The notes under the pieces are model-generated. The model was not told the DNA's origin, searched no databases, and saw only the letters and a list, made by a program, of their open reading frames with translations. From Platanthera guangdongensis (lineage: Eukaryota; Streptophyta; Magnoliopsida; Asparagales; Orchidaceae), in contig CM077162.1 of assembly GCA_039583875.1 (NCBI GenBank), positions 63,408,822 through 63,472,821 on the forward strand: a DNA stretch of 64,000 bases, written 5' to 3'. Position 1 is the stretch's first letter. Every line of letters starts with the position of its first letter. The position numbers were made by a program, and so were the translations under genes. Positions 53,303 through 64,000 of the stretch are shown piece by piece.

Positions 53303-54520
53303 TGATGAGTTGATCAGGTGTCCTGGGTACCAATGAGCTTTTGATAAGGTTCTCAAAAACCAAACTAGATTTTTTGATCAGGTGTCTTGCCACCACTGAG
53401 TTTTGACAAGGTCTCAGAAACCAACACAAAATTTTGAAGGGAGTTTTGAGAAAGACTTTTATAGCAGAAAAAAGAAAGAGGTGAGATGTTCTTCTCTGTC
53501 AACAATCAGAGAGAAGACTTGTTGATGATGTTGTCAAAGCTCCCCCTGAGATCTGGAAGTTGTTCAGGAAAAGAAGCTTTGCAATAGGGTGATAGGCCTT
53601 CAGTAGATGAGATCTCCAGCAAAGGATGATTCCACCAGTTGCTGAAATGTGTAGTGTCTGGAGTCTTGATGGATGAAGCCTTTGAACACTTGAGGAAAAA
53701 GAGATCTAGAAAATCTTCTTTTCTGTATGTTGATCTCCTTCAGTGGTGTGTGTTCTAAAAGAATTCTGTCTGTGTGTCTGTCTGTTACTGTTCTTTTTCT
53801 GTGTATATCTGTTGTTAGGAGTAGCAGAAGTAATATCCTCTTTTATTCCTTAGATCTGAAAAGAATGAATTGATTCTCGGTCTCCAAGATAGCCGTTAGC
53901 CACTCATTAATGACTTCCTTAAAAGAAATTTTGTCTCTGGAGGAAAGTCCTAGAAAACATTCCTTTAAATCCCCCTTGAAACTTGCTCCAAATTAATTAA
54001 AACGGCTACAAGATCCTTGAAATAAATGCTAGGAATAAATAAGATAGAATTCTATAACTGTCTGAATTTGAATCTTGAGAATCGTCGATCTCTCCAGAAA
54101 ATCGTCGACCTGAGCTCAACTATCTTCGACCTGAGCTCAGAGACTGGAACTAGACTAGAAACAGAAATCGTCGATCTGAGCTCAACTATCGTCGACCTGA
54201 GCTCAGAGACTGGGAAAACAGCTAGAGACAGAAACGTCGAACTGAGCTCGAAGATCGTCGAACGGAGTTCGACGACTCGTTGAACTGAGCTCAGACATAG
54301 TCGAACTGAGTTCGGCGATTCGTCGACCTGAGCTTGACGAAAATGACTTAGTCTCCTGAATTTGAATATCTGATCTGAGGGTCTTGGGGGCAGCTTTCAA
54401 GCCTAAATTCTAACCCTTAAACTCAATCTAATTGACCTTAAAAACTATACAAGGAGGTCAACACAATTTTCCTAAAGACATAGTGATCCTTGCCCAAATC
54501 AGTAATAGGGTGTTCCAACA
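53303..54520 (-). repeat. SireC 5' LTR, truncated (1,218 bp)
   Basis: Matches 44039-45253 of the partner LTR closely. The first 280 bp (in plus-strand coordinates) are missing because GATGAGTTGATCAGG of the LTR is joined to gag. Confidence 0.9.
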
Positions 54521-55930
54521 TTTTTGAACTCATCTGGGCCAGTTTTATCGTCTTAGCACTGCACTTGAGAGCTATAATTGCTTATATTTGCTTATTTGCC
54601 TATTTCATGATTAAGTGCACTTTAGGCTTGTTTTCTGTGTGCTTTAGTTGTTTCTGTATTTTCGTTTGATTTACTTATTCTCTCGTCGTGTCTTGAGAAT
54701 GTGGTGTGCACTTTTGGTGGTCTATCTTCCTCTTCTGTTGGTGCATGGGTCGTGTGCGTGCTTCGGAACTGCTCGGGAGACCCCCGACGATACAAGAACA
54801 CTGTGCATGATCACTGGACTCACTGCGCACGACCACTGGTTGTGCGCCACTGATCGTGCACATTACATTCTCCTTTTCCCCAGTTCTGCCTTAGCCAATC
54901 GCACGATCAGTGGATTCAGTGCGCACAACCATCGGTCGTGCGCCACTGATCGTGCGCATATCTGCTGATGTTTCTGTCCAAGTTGCAGGTTTAATTGGAA
55001 ATTGCGCACGATCATCGACCGATAGTGCGCACGACCACTGGTCGAGCGCCACTGATCATGCGCTCTGCTTATTTTGCCTCCGTATTTAAGGGTCTGCTCC
55101 GCGATTTAGGGAAAGGCTGGTCATTTTCTGCGATCGGGGAGTGCACGGCAAGTGTCTTTCTACTTCTCTAGCTGCTCCATCCACCTCCACCTTCATCGAG
55201 GAGTCTGTAGCCGGTGATTCCTAAGCTTTCCAAACCCTCCGGCAAAGCTCCCAGCCATTAATGAGCTCAACTCCAAGCTTTCCACCAGAGTTGGAGAAGA
55301 AGACGACTAGAGAACGGACTCAAAGGCCTTCGAGGTGACAGCTCGTTGGTACCAGAAGCCTCCTCGGACTGAGCCCGGAAGCGGATTGACAACTCGCTAT
55401 TCCGGCCACGACCTGCGGTGGACCTTCACCCTCTACTGGTTTACTCCTCTTCCCCTTCCTCCATTGTACGGAATGATTTGATATTGTAATGATCTACATT
55501 TTTACTTTATATCTAAGTGGATGTTTGTAGTTTTCATTTTCTTTTGAGTTGTGTGTTGTGAATGCGCCTTGCCCACTCCACATCCACTCCATACCCTTTT
55601 TTCACCCGATTGCACTCCGCACAAGAACACTTCCATCCATTAGCTTTCCGTCCACTCGCCCAACCGAAGTTCAGCATCGTGGCCGATACACTCACCTCAC
55701 CTTGCGAAGCGGTGCCTTCGACCTGCATAGCCTTAATTAGTTTATTAGATCAAGAAACCACAATCTCACAAGCCCCCTTTTAATCTTTTCTAAGTATAAC
55801 CCTCATAATGATATTTTCTGACTGTCGCCACTCTATGCTAATTGCATTCCTCAAGAGACCGACACTCGGGGTTTTATTCCCAAATTTTATTACTTGTGCG
55901 ACCGGTGCGCTTGCCGATTTCCATGCATCA
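54521..55930 (+). repeat. LardE 3' LTR, remainder
   Basis: Resumes TTTTTGAACTCATCTGGGCC after SireC and ends CCATGCATCA. It matches 26636-28048 closely, including the palindrome field 54800-55070 and the TATA-like box at 55083. The first five bases are the right-hand SireC target duplication. Confidence 0.9.
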
Positions 55931-57365
55931 CTATTGGAGTTGCTGCTGCTGCTGGAGGAGCTTTTTAATTGGACATTTCCCCCTGCCTGGTTTTAGAGAG
56001 TCCTGAACCTAGGCCCCTAGAAGAAGGGACAGAAGAGGAAGAGGCAATTTTGGAAGAGAGAGCAGCAATGGTAGAAATAAGAGGCGCAACAGCTTCCTTT
56101 ATTATCTTATTCAGAGGAGGAGTGATAAATTCAAGAAGATCAGTTGCAATGTAAGAGAAATTTAGATAAAGTGGTTCAGGAGTAGATGGGGTATAAGTGG
56201 ATTGGTGTCCACAGTTGGGACAGACTGAGAATGCTTGAGGGAAGTCTATATGTTGGAATGATGGGAATGCTGGTGGAATGATTATTGGTATTTTAGTAGG
56301 GATTTCTTCCTGGATAGGGGAATGATGTGGAGAGAGGTATGAAGATAGAGATGGAGATAATGTTGTCAGACTAAAGGTTGGAGATGTTGTTGTTGGAATT
56401 GTAGAGGTGGATGAGATAGTCTCTAGGTGGAGTGGTAGAGGAGATGGAGGAGGTGTAGATGGTATGTGTGAATCTGGAGGGATGACAGTGGATGGTATTT
56501 CTTCAATAACAATGGTAGACTCTTGTTGCTATGGAGGAGTTTAAGGTGGTCTAGAAGATGGTGGTGGAGGAGAAGCAAGAACTTCTGTAGGATTTGGAGG
56601 AGTGACATCACTTGTCCTTGTGTGCTCTGAAACTCTGGAGGAAGAGACCCTACAGGGCTTTGAGATTACTCTCTCACACTTGCCAAAGAGGGATGAGGTC
56701 AGCCTCTTGGAGGCATTTATGAAGGTGGTCTGAGAGACCAACGGCTGTGGGCATCTGGCTTGCAGAAATAAGCCAAGAATCCTCCTATAACAGACATCAT
56801 TTTTAGTTATCTTCTTGATGGAATCAAACAAGATACAATCCCAATTCACTGACTTTTTGTTCACCAAGGCACTCATCAGTAGAAATTGATGCCTTGTAAT
56901 GTAATCGTAGGTAGTATGTTTACCCAGGATTACTTTCCCAACTATGTCAGCCAAAAACTTGTACTCCACTGATAAGTTTTTCTTCAAAAGCTTGCTAGGG
57001 TTTCCTGCGGAGTGACCCATCTTAATCAACATATCATTATATTCAGACCTATCCATCTCTATATCATCATTTCCATTAACAAGATCAACAAGTTCAGATA
57101 AAATTACAAGCATTAGGGGAACCTGTTCTTCAGATATTGTGCCGATGAGGGTTGTTACATCTGGTAAGGAGGATGTATAAACCCATTCTTTAATCTCTAT
57201 GATTGGAAGCTTGATGTGAGTTGTCATAAACTTCCTTAGTTGCTGCTCCTCAAATAATCTCAGAATATCAGTGAAGATTTGATTGGAGTGAGTGAATGAA
57301 TCATTGTCTATACCAAAACCAGCATCGAACTTCATGTTGGTGAGTACCGCCGCTGAGATCGCCAT
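55931..57365 (-). pseudogene. SireD ORF3, N-terminal part
   Basis: Starts ATG at 57365. Conserved domain: MKFDAGFGIDNDSFTHSNQI, EIKEWVYTSS, MGHSAGNPSKLLKKNLSVEY, KFLADIVGKVILGKHTTYDY, LMSALVNKKSVNWDCILFD and INASKRLTSSLFGKCER. Stops near 56541 and 56530 open the Pro/Ser/Thr-rich linker, which is otherwise readable to EAVAPLISTIAALSSKI and TRQGEM (55973-55990). A TAA follows three codons later. LardE then interrupts, and the C-terminal part continues at 26612. The NWDCILFDSIKK segment recalls the K-x-INWG-x-ILF pattern of plant transposon-associated domains, an unverified resemblance. Confidence 0.83.
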
Positions 57366-57756
57366 TATTTTCCTACAAAAACAAGAGAAAGATCAAGTGC
57401 AAGGGAACAAGAAAGCACGGGATTTAGTTCGATGAAAACTTAGATATAAGTTTTCAGAAGGCAAAAAGTCGAACTCCGTCCAGCGAGAAACACAAACTCC
57501 GAGCTCAGTTCGACGAAATTCTCAAAATAGAAAATAAGATCGTCGATCTAAGCCGGAAGAAGAGAAAACGTATCATCGTTCTCCGTTCAACGAAATATTT
57601 TCTGAAAAAAATTCGTCGATCTCCGTTTGACGAATAGTTTCACAAAGAGAAATTTGTCGATCTCAGTTCGATGAACTCTTCACGAAGAGTTCACAGATCG
57701 TCGATCTTCGTTCGACGAACTGTGCCCTAATCGTTGAACTCAGAATAAAAATTAAA
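57366..57756 (-). other. SireD pol-ORF3 spacer with splice-acceptor-like site
   Basis: About 390 nt with TCGTCGAT / GTTCGACGAA motifs. On the minus strand TTTCTCTTGTTTTTGTAG ends at 57373, eight nt before the ORF3 ATG. Confidence 0.7.
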
Positions 57757-60700
57757 TTATGCCTCCTCATTTATCATGCCTAGCTGATTTAGAAAAAACA
57801 GATGTTTCTTCTCATCTAAAGGCCTAGTGAAGATGTCTGCTCTTTATAAATCAGTAGAGAAAAAGACAGGATTAATTTTATTTTTATCCACACAATCTCT
57901 TTTGAAATTATGTCTAATTTCTATATGTTTGGTCCTACTATGATACACTGGATTTTGTGCAATGAAAATTGCAGTGGTACTATCACAAAATATAGTTGAA
58001 TTATTTAGATTTAAACCAAAATCCAGAAGTTGGTTTTGAATCCACAAAATTTGTGAACAATAACTGCGAGCTGCTATATATTCAGCTTCAGCAGTTGAAG
58101 TTGACACAGATGTCTGTTTCTTACAAAACCAAGACACAAGCCTATCACCAAGGAACTGGCATGTTCCTGATGTGCTTTTCCTGTCAAATCTACATACAAT
58201 AAAGTCAGCATCTGAGAATCCAGTTAATTCAAATTCTGACTCAGTTGGATACCAGAGTCCTAGATTTGGACAACCCTTTATATATCACAAAATCCTTTTA
58301 AGTAAAATAAGATGAGATTCTTTAGGGTTCACTTGAAATCTAGCACATAGATATGTAGCAAACATTATATCTGGCATACTAGCTGTGAGATACAACAAGG
58401 ACCCAACAATAGCACAATATGTTTTTTGATCAACTGGCTTGCCCTGTTCATCAGAATCAATCACAATATTGGAAGTCATGGGTGTTTTCATAGCTGAGGC
58501 ATTATACATCCCAAATCTCTTAATTAGCTCCTTAGTATATTTAGATTGGGAGATGAAAATTCCATCAGGGGATTGCTTCACTTTAAGACCAAGGAAGTAG
58601 GAAAGCTCACCCATGCTTCTCATTTTAAAATTGGAATGCATCAGGTCGGAAAACCTTTTGCATAGTTTGGAATCAGTAGAGCCAAATATGATGTCATCTA
58701 TATATATTTGTACTATCAAAATTTCATTTTATGATGCCTAATAAAAAAAGTCATATCTACAATGCCCCTAGTGAACTTATGCTCTAAAAGAAAGCTAGCT
58801 AGGGTCTCATACCAAGCTCTTGGAGCTTTCTTTAAACCATATAGAGCTTTATGCAACTTAAAAACAAAAGAGGGATGAGTTAAAGAGATAAAACCTGGTG
58901 GTTGCTCCACATAGACTTCCTCTTTGACTTCAACATTAAGGAATGCACTTTTGACATCCATTTGGTAAACTTTGAATTTCTTGTATGCTGCATATGCAAG
59001 AAATATTCTGATAGCCTCCAGCCTTACAATAGGGGCAAAGGTCTGGTCATAATCAATTCCTTCCTCTTGTGAATAGCCTTGAGCTATCAATCTTGCTTTG
59101 TTCCTTACAATTGATCCTTGAGCATCCAACTTATTCCTAAAAACCCATTTAGTTCTAATGTCTGGGTAGTCTTTGGGTCTTGGAACTAAATCCCAAACTC
59201 TACTTCTCTTAAATTGATGGAGCTCCTCTTGTAATAATCCAGTGGGGATCTTGCTCTGCATCTTTTATGAATTGAGGTTCAATCTGATATATGAAATAAG
59301 CATGTATCAAATCTTGGTTGAGGTGATGCCTTGTTTGCATACCAACTGATATGTCTCCAATCACTTGAGATATGAGATGATATCCAAGTGTGACAAGATC
59401 AGTTAGAGGAGTTAGTTGATCAATAGCTTCGGGAATTAATTCCTCTTGAGAAATTATGTTTGCTGCTGTTGGTTCAACTGTTCCAATAATTTTTTCTTCA
59501 CTTTCTTCATCAGTCTGTGGAGAAGGATGAGATGTAACCTCTTGGGTGAGGTTTAAGTCATCCAATTTCTCACATAGAAAGGGTACCTGCAATGTATCTC
59601 TGGTAGAAGAATCATTCTCCTTGTATCACATGTTAGCTTCATCAAAAGTTATATGTACACATTCTTCCATTTTTAAGGTTGATTTGTTAAATACCCTATA
59701 AGCATTGTTGACTTGAGAATATCCAAGAAAAATTCCCTCTGCAGCTTTGGCTTCAAACTTTCTAAGATGTTTCTTGTTATTATTGTGAATATAACACCTA
59801 CAACCAAATACTCTAAAATAATCTATTTTAGGTTGCTTCCCTTTAAGCAATTCATAGGGAGTCTTGCCCTTAAGTTTGTTTATTAAACTTCTATTCAAAA
59901 CATAATTTGTCATGCTTGCAGCCTCTGCCCAAAAGGATAGGGGCAAGTAAGCATCTACAAGTAATGTCCCTGCAGCTTCAATAAGGGTTATATTTTTCGT
60001 TTGTGCTACCCCATTTTGTTGAGGAGTTCTAGGAACAGAGATGCAATGCCTGATACCTTCCTTCTCACAGAATTCTTGAATAAGTAGGAATTCAAACTCA
60101 GTATCATGATAACTTCTGATCAATACAACTGGAGTATAGTACTCAATCTTTATGCTCCTAAGAAAGTCGGTAAGAACTTTAAAGTTATCTGACTTGTTTC
60201 ACAAAAAGAACACCCAAGTGAATCTAGAAAAGTCATCTACAATAAGTAGAGTGTAAGATTTCCCTCCCAAACTTTGTACAGTAATGGGTCCAAAAAGATT
60301 CATGTGTAGCAAATACAAAATTATGGGTGAATCACTCTTATTAATTGATTAAAAACTATTTTTAGTTTGCTTGCATAATTGAGAAGCCCTGCAGAGACTT
60401 TCGTTCTTGTAGGGGCTAGAAGGCAATCCTCTAACAAGGTTGTCCCTAGATAGTTTAGCAATATTTCTTAAATTTATATGTCTTAGTCTTTTATGTCATA
60501 AATCATTAGCATTACTAATCTAATTAATAGACAGATTTCTGTACTGGCTGGTTTAAAATTTACTACATAAATATTTCTTTGTCTAATTCCATTTAAAATA
60601 ATTTTGCTTTTATCAGAAGTAATGGTACAACAAGATTGATTAAATTATACCTGATAACCTTCATCACATAACTGGCTTATGAATATCAGGTTATGTTTGA

Positions 60701-60911
60701 GACCACTCACATAGGCTACCTTCCTAAAGGTGACAGCTCCAACTTTGACATTCCCATATCCTTTTGTTTGGCCACAGCTGGAGTCTCCAAAGATCACCTT
60801 TGGTCCAAGATTTGACTTGTAATCAGTTAGATTTCTCTTGCTGCCTGTCATATGTTTTGAACACCCACTATCCAAGTACCACTGTTGCTCTGTGGTAGGA
60901 TAGTCCATCAC
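57757..60911 (-). pseudogene. SireD pol
   Basis: Protease QQWYLDSGCSKHMTGSK and GLKHNLIFISQLCDEGY lie at 60917-60645. The pre-integrase and first half of integrase (60640-60125) are readable only through stops and frameshifts. Integrase resumes with IRSYHDTEFEFL, where the second catalytic Asp region is altered to YHD, and VPRTPQQNGVAQTKN, where the catalytic Glu is Gln. [49 protein letters not shown], and [13 protein letters not shown] (variant of YVDD). RNase H: STAEAEYIAARSYCSQ and SRTKHIEIRHNFKRD, then a stop and RADIFTRPLDEKKH. The stop is at 57757-57759. Confidence 0.86.
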
Positions 60912-62530
60912 CTGCATGAAAATAGATTAGGTGTTCTTGACCCAGGTAACCTTGGGTCCTTGATTCTTCTCAAATTTATAACTGGAAATGAAAGAAAATT
61001 CTGGTTGGTCTTTATATCCTAAGGGATGAAATCTTCTAGGTGAAATTATCCACTGGGTAAAGGGATTAATAAAAGATCTAGGTTGATTAAAGTTTCTAAA
61101 GGAATTTAGGTTTCTATTATAATTAGTTTGATAGTAATTAAAATTTCTGCTTTCAGTATTTGAGTTTGACGAATTAAATTGAGTTCGTCGAACTGAGTTC
61201 GACGAAAAGTATTGATTTCGTCGATCTCAGTTCACAGAATGATAATACTCATTTCCTGCATTCCACGATCGTCGATCTGTGTTCGATGAAACATGTTGAT
61301 TTCGTCGAGCACCCGCAGATGAGTAATTGTACCCAAATTATGGGTTCAGAGTTCGTTGATCGCCGTTCGACGCATAATACTGATTTCGTTGATCTCAGTT
61401 CAACGAATTTTGTTGAACATGATTTTTTTGTGAATTTTTATTTTCTTTGATTTATTCTTTGGTAAGATTTCAGTATCTTTATTATTAACTTCTATTTTTT
61501 CTTTGCCTTTAGCAAAAACAATTTAATAGGAGTAGAAAGAATGTTTTTTTAAGAAGAAGAAGAGGATGACTTGATGAAGCCCCCAAGCCCAGTTTGTCAT
61601 TAAGCATGACATTGACTGTGCTTGTGATATTCATCAATTTGATGATTCTCCCATTAAGGGATTCTTCAAATTCTTTAGCCTCATTTAATTTAGTTTTTAA
61701 TGAAATTATTTGTCGAGAATCTAAGTCTAATTTAACTTTCAGTTTGATGTTTTCAAAAAAAAGATTATCATATTCAATTTGTTTTTTCTCTGAGAAGTTT
61801 GATTTCCTTCTCAAATTTAATTAAATCATTATATAGGAGTTTGAATTCAGTTTTAAATTGATCAAAAGTGAAATCAAAAGAAGTTATTACCTGGTTCTCT
61901 TCTGACTCAGATTTTGAATTTTCTGCTTTTGAATCAGCAGCTTCTGAGTTAATGCAAGAGGCATTGATTGCCATTAAGCAGATCTATCTAGCTTTTGCCT
62001 CTTCTTCATCCTCACTAGAACTGGATGAAGTTTCTTCTTCTGAATCACTTCCATATCTCAGCCACAAATCCCTTCTCCTTCTTCTTGTATTTGTTAGAGA
62101 AGGGCTTGCTGAGTGCTTCTTAGACTCTTTCTCTGTTCTCTTATCCTTCTTTTGAGCCTCTGCACATACTGGGAGAATGTGTCCTAGCTTTCTCTATCTA
62201 TAGCAAACAATTTCCTCAATAGGAGTCTTATCATACCTTGGCTTGTCCTCATTTCTGGTTGACCTTCTCCTGAAGTCCTTCTTAGCCATTTTGTAGAATC
62301 TTTTAGCTAATAGACTCATTAGTTCTTCACTAGCAGGTAGTGCTTCTGATTCCTCAAATGCCTTGAAGGCAATACTTTGCTCCTTCCTTCCCGAGGTAGA
62401 AGTATTTTGTTCAGCTGCTTCCCTGGTTTTGATAAGCTACTCATAAGACTTGAGCTTGCCTAATAATGACTCAGTAGAAATCTCATTTACGCTTCTGGCC
62501 TCCTTGATTGGCCAGATCCTAGAATCCCAT
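60912..62530 (-). pseudogene. SireD gag, C-terminal two thirds
   Basis: Cut at the right by LTR-F inside the capsid text WDSRIWPIKEAR. Going down-gag: EISTESLLGKLKSYE, KMAKKDFRRRST, and a zinc knuckle near 62170-62210 reading CYR*RKLGHILPVC with a stop at the second Cys. An acidic Ser-rich stretch, a coiled coil, and FEESLNGRIIKLMNITSTVN follow near 61625-61685. The TCGTCGA-encoded repeat region is at 61160-61400, and the end WVKNT plus TAA lies just before the acceptor-like ATTTTCATGCAG at 60912. Several frameshifts are present (for example near 61550). Confidence 0.8.
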
Positions 62531-62675
62531 TGTTGGGTACATTGGTCAAATGTACCTGATTTGAAGAAGCCTGACCCAACTCAATGATATACATCATAAT
62601 GTATTTGATGTGTGTTTGAGTTACTTGTGCAGGTTAGGTATTCACTAGACTGAAGCTAAAAGTTTCTAAGTCCAT

Positions 62676-63405
62676 GTGTCGACACCCAGAGGGAAAGTGT
62701 CGACACTTGAGAAAGCTTGTGTCGACACCCAGACAAGTAGTGTCGACACTTGGAGTCATTGTGTCGACACCTGGGATGAAGAGTCGACACCAGACAGAAA
62801 GTGTCGACACTTGGAGCTATGTCGACACTCAGTGAAGAAGTATGCAGAAAAGCTGTGTCGACACTTAACAGAAGTGTCGACACCTAGAAGAGCTGAGTCT
62901 ACATCAGGAAGTGTCGACACTTGGAGTTGTGTCGACACTCAGCAAAATTCTGCAGAGACTAAGGACACGTGTCGACACTCAACACAATGTGTCGACACTC
63001 AATCAGCAGAGTCAACATATGAAGAATGTGTCGACACTCAGCACAATGTGTCGACACACATCCAGAAGAGTCAACACTTGAAGAAAGTGTCGACACTCAG
63101 CTGAAGAAACAACATTGAAGACTTGTGTCGACACCAAGAAGCAGTGTCGACACTTGACAAATTCAACACAAGAAGTTATGTCGACACAAGGGAGATGTGT
63201 CGACACCTAGAAGAATTCAACAAGTTACAGAAGATCAAGTACTTGTGTCGACACTTAATTTCAGTGTCGACACTTGAAGAAGAATCTGTGTCGAGACATA
63301 CAAGGAGTTGTGTCGACACCTTATAGACTTGTGTCGACACTTACACAGCATGTGTCGACACTTGGCTATAAGTGTCGACACTTAAGAACAGAAAGTCTCG
63401 ACACT
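62676..63405. repeat. GTGTCGACAC palindrome array
   Basis: About 24 perfect copies of the 10-bp palindrome GTGTCGACAC, plus several one-base variants (GAGTCGACAC, ATGTCGACAC, GAGTCAACA), in 730 bp. They are spaced irregularly at about 15-60 bp, mostly within TGTGTCGACACTTGG or ...ACTCAG contexts. Frame readings of Cys-Arg-His or Ser-Thr repeats across it are artefacts. Confidence 0.95.
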
Positions 63406-63537
63406 ATCTGACAGTTAGAGAATTTCAAGAAGTGACTGGTTGACATGACAGCTGCCGATCCAGCCGGTCTACAGCAACTGTCAGAGAAGTCAGAAGTCTG
63501 TTATGAACCGGACCAGCCGGTTACCATGAAGGAAGCC

Positions 63538-63547
63538 TATAAAAAGG
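63538..63547 (+). promoter_or_regulatory. TATA box in LTR-F
   Basis: TATAAAAAGG about 130 bp after the end of the palindrome array. It is the basis for calling this LTR plus-strand. Confidence 0.65.
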
Positions 63548-64000
63548 CACTCACAGTTTACAAAAGTGTGGATGTTATTGTAAGAATTACAAGTTGTTCT
63601 TTCAAGTAGTGAGAATAATTAAAGTGGTTGATCAGATTATTCAAGTAATCAGAAAAGTGAAACACAGAGGATCAATACAAGAAGATCTGGCAGTCTAACT
63701 GCAGATCTAAGAAGTTGGAGAGAGAGAGCTCCAATCAAGAATTCAGTCTTTGGAACTAAGGCTGAGAAGAAGGATTCAGAATCATTTGGATCTCAAGAAG
63801 CAGAGGTCAAGGATCAACTGCAGAGGATTCAGACTAATTCAGTTCTACTCAAGAAGCTTTGAAGGAAGCTAAGTCAGTTTGGATCTAACTAAGTTCTTCC
63901 AAGAACTCTTCAAGAAACTCTCAACTCCTCTCTTATTTTCTGAGTTGTAGAGTTAGTTATTGTAATTCAATCTTAACTTGTAGGATCCATTGGATCTGAG

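Larger units (their letters stand above)
43760..54520 (-). mobile_element. SireC: SIRE-like copia element with ORF3 and a 5' deletion
   Basis: Minus-strand element inserted in the LardE 3' LTR with perfect target duplication TTTTT (43755-43759 and 54521-54525). Order on its own strand: truncated 5' LTR (54520 down to about 53303), gag C-terminal half, nearly intact pol, spacer, ORF3, 3' LTR. A deletion removed the end of the 5' LTR (about 280 bp), the primer site and the first half of gag. It belongs to a different LTR subfamily from SireA/B. Confidence 0.92.
62531..64000 (+). mobile_element. LTR-F: start of another LTR retrotransposon, running off the window
   Basis: SireD gag text ends at CCCAT and TGTTGGGTAC begins at 62531, an LTR-like TGTTGG start. 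No coding domain is visible in the next 1,470 bp. A TATAAAAAGG box at 63538 and an AG/GA-rich leader-like stretch beyond suggest a plus-strand LTR that has not ended by 64000. It may be a 5' LTR or a solo LTR. CCCAT (62526-62530) should recur on the far side if it is a target duplication. Confidence 0.65.

Noticed and set aside
62676..63405. CRISPR-like array of short palindromic repeats
   Set aside because: The 10-bp repeats have irregular spacing and spacers far too variable in length, there are no cas genes, and the setting is a plant LTR.

Overview
This window is a repeat-packed piece of a flowering-plant nuclear genome. I see no host gene, rRNA or tRNA; nearly every base can be assigned to LTR retrotransposons inserted into one another. 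The plant call rests on Ty1/copia elements of the SIRE type, a chromodomain Ty3/gypsy element of the Tekay/Del type, and a gypsy-type non-autonomous element whose primer site starts TGGCGCCGTTGCCGGGG. I cannot name the species.

Layout. (1) 1-2777: decayed SIRE-like copia fragment, + strand (Cop1). (2) 2778-12021: Tekay-like gypsy, - strand (Gyp1), almost complete, with a candidate 89-nt intron between gag and protease. (3) 12022-21936: second copia, + strand (Cop2), split inside its reverse transcriptase by SireA (12460-20175, - strand, target duplication CTACC). (4) 21968-22987: scraps of a gypsy gag and of an RVT_3-type RNase H. (5) 23402-62530: SireD, - strand, 3' LTR at the left and gag at the right. 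It is interrupted inside its third ORF by LardE (26613-55930, +). LardE itself carries SireB (30383-42785, +) in its interior and SireC (43760-54520, -, target duplication TTTTT) in its 3' LTR. (6) 62531-64000: start of another LTR (LTR-F) inserted in SireD gag, with about two dozen perfect GTGTCGACAC palindromes.

The most interesting content is the SireA-D family. SireB, C and D share a third ORF (ORF3) of about 940 codons downstream of pol, lost by deletion in SireA. It has a conserved N-terminal domain of about 230 residues, a Pro/Ser/Thr-rich linker, a conserved QGEM motif, an acidic tract followed by a nuclear-localisation-like KKRK cluster, a Gln- or Arg/Gly-rich part and a conserved C-terminal LHPEAVV block. 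It shows no membrane segment, unlike the env-like ORF described for SIRE1. In all three copies the ORF3 start lies 7-13 nt behind a T-rich tract ending in YAG, and pol also begins behind such a site just after the gag stop. The family may therefore make pol and ORF3 from spliced RNAs. The QGEM codons contain a copy of the 3' polypurine tract.

All coding regions except the LardE ORF are broken, mostly by stop codons explicable as C-to-T or G-to-A changes, as expected for methylated silenced repeats. Four LTR families here independently carry CpG-rich palindromic short repeats.
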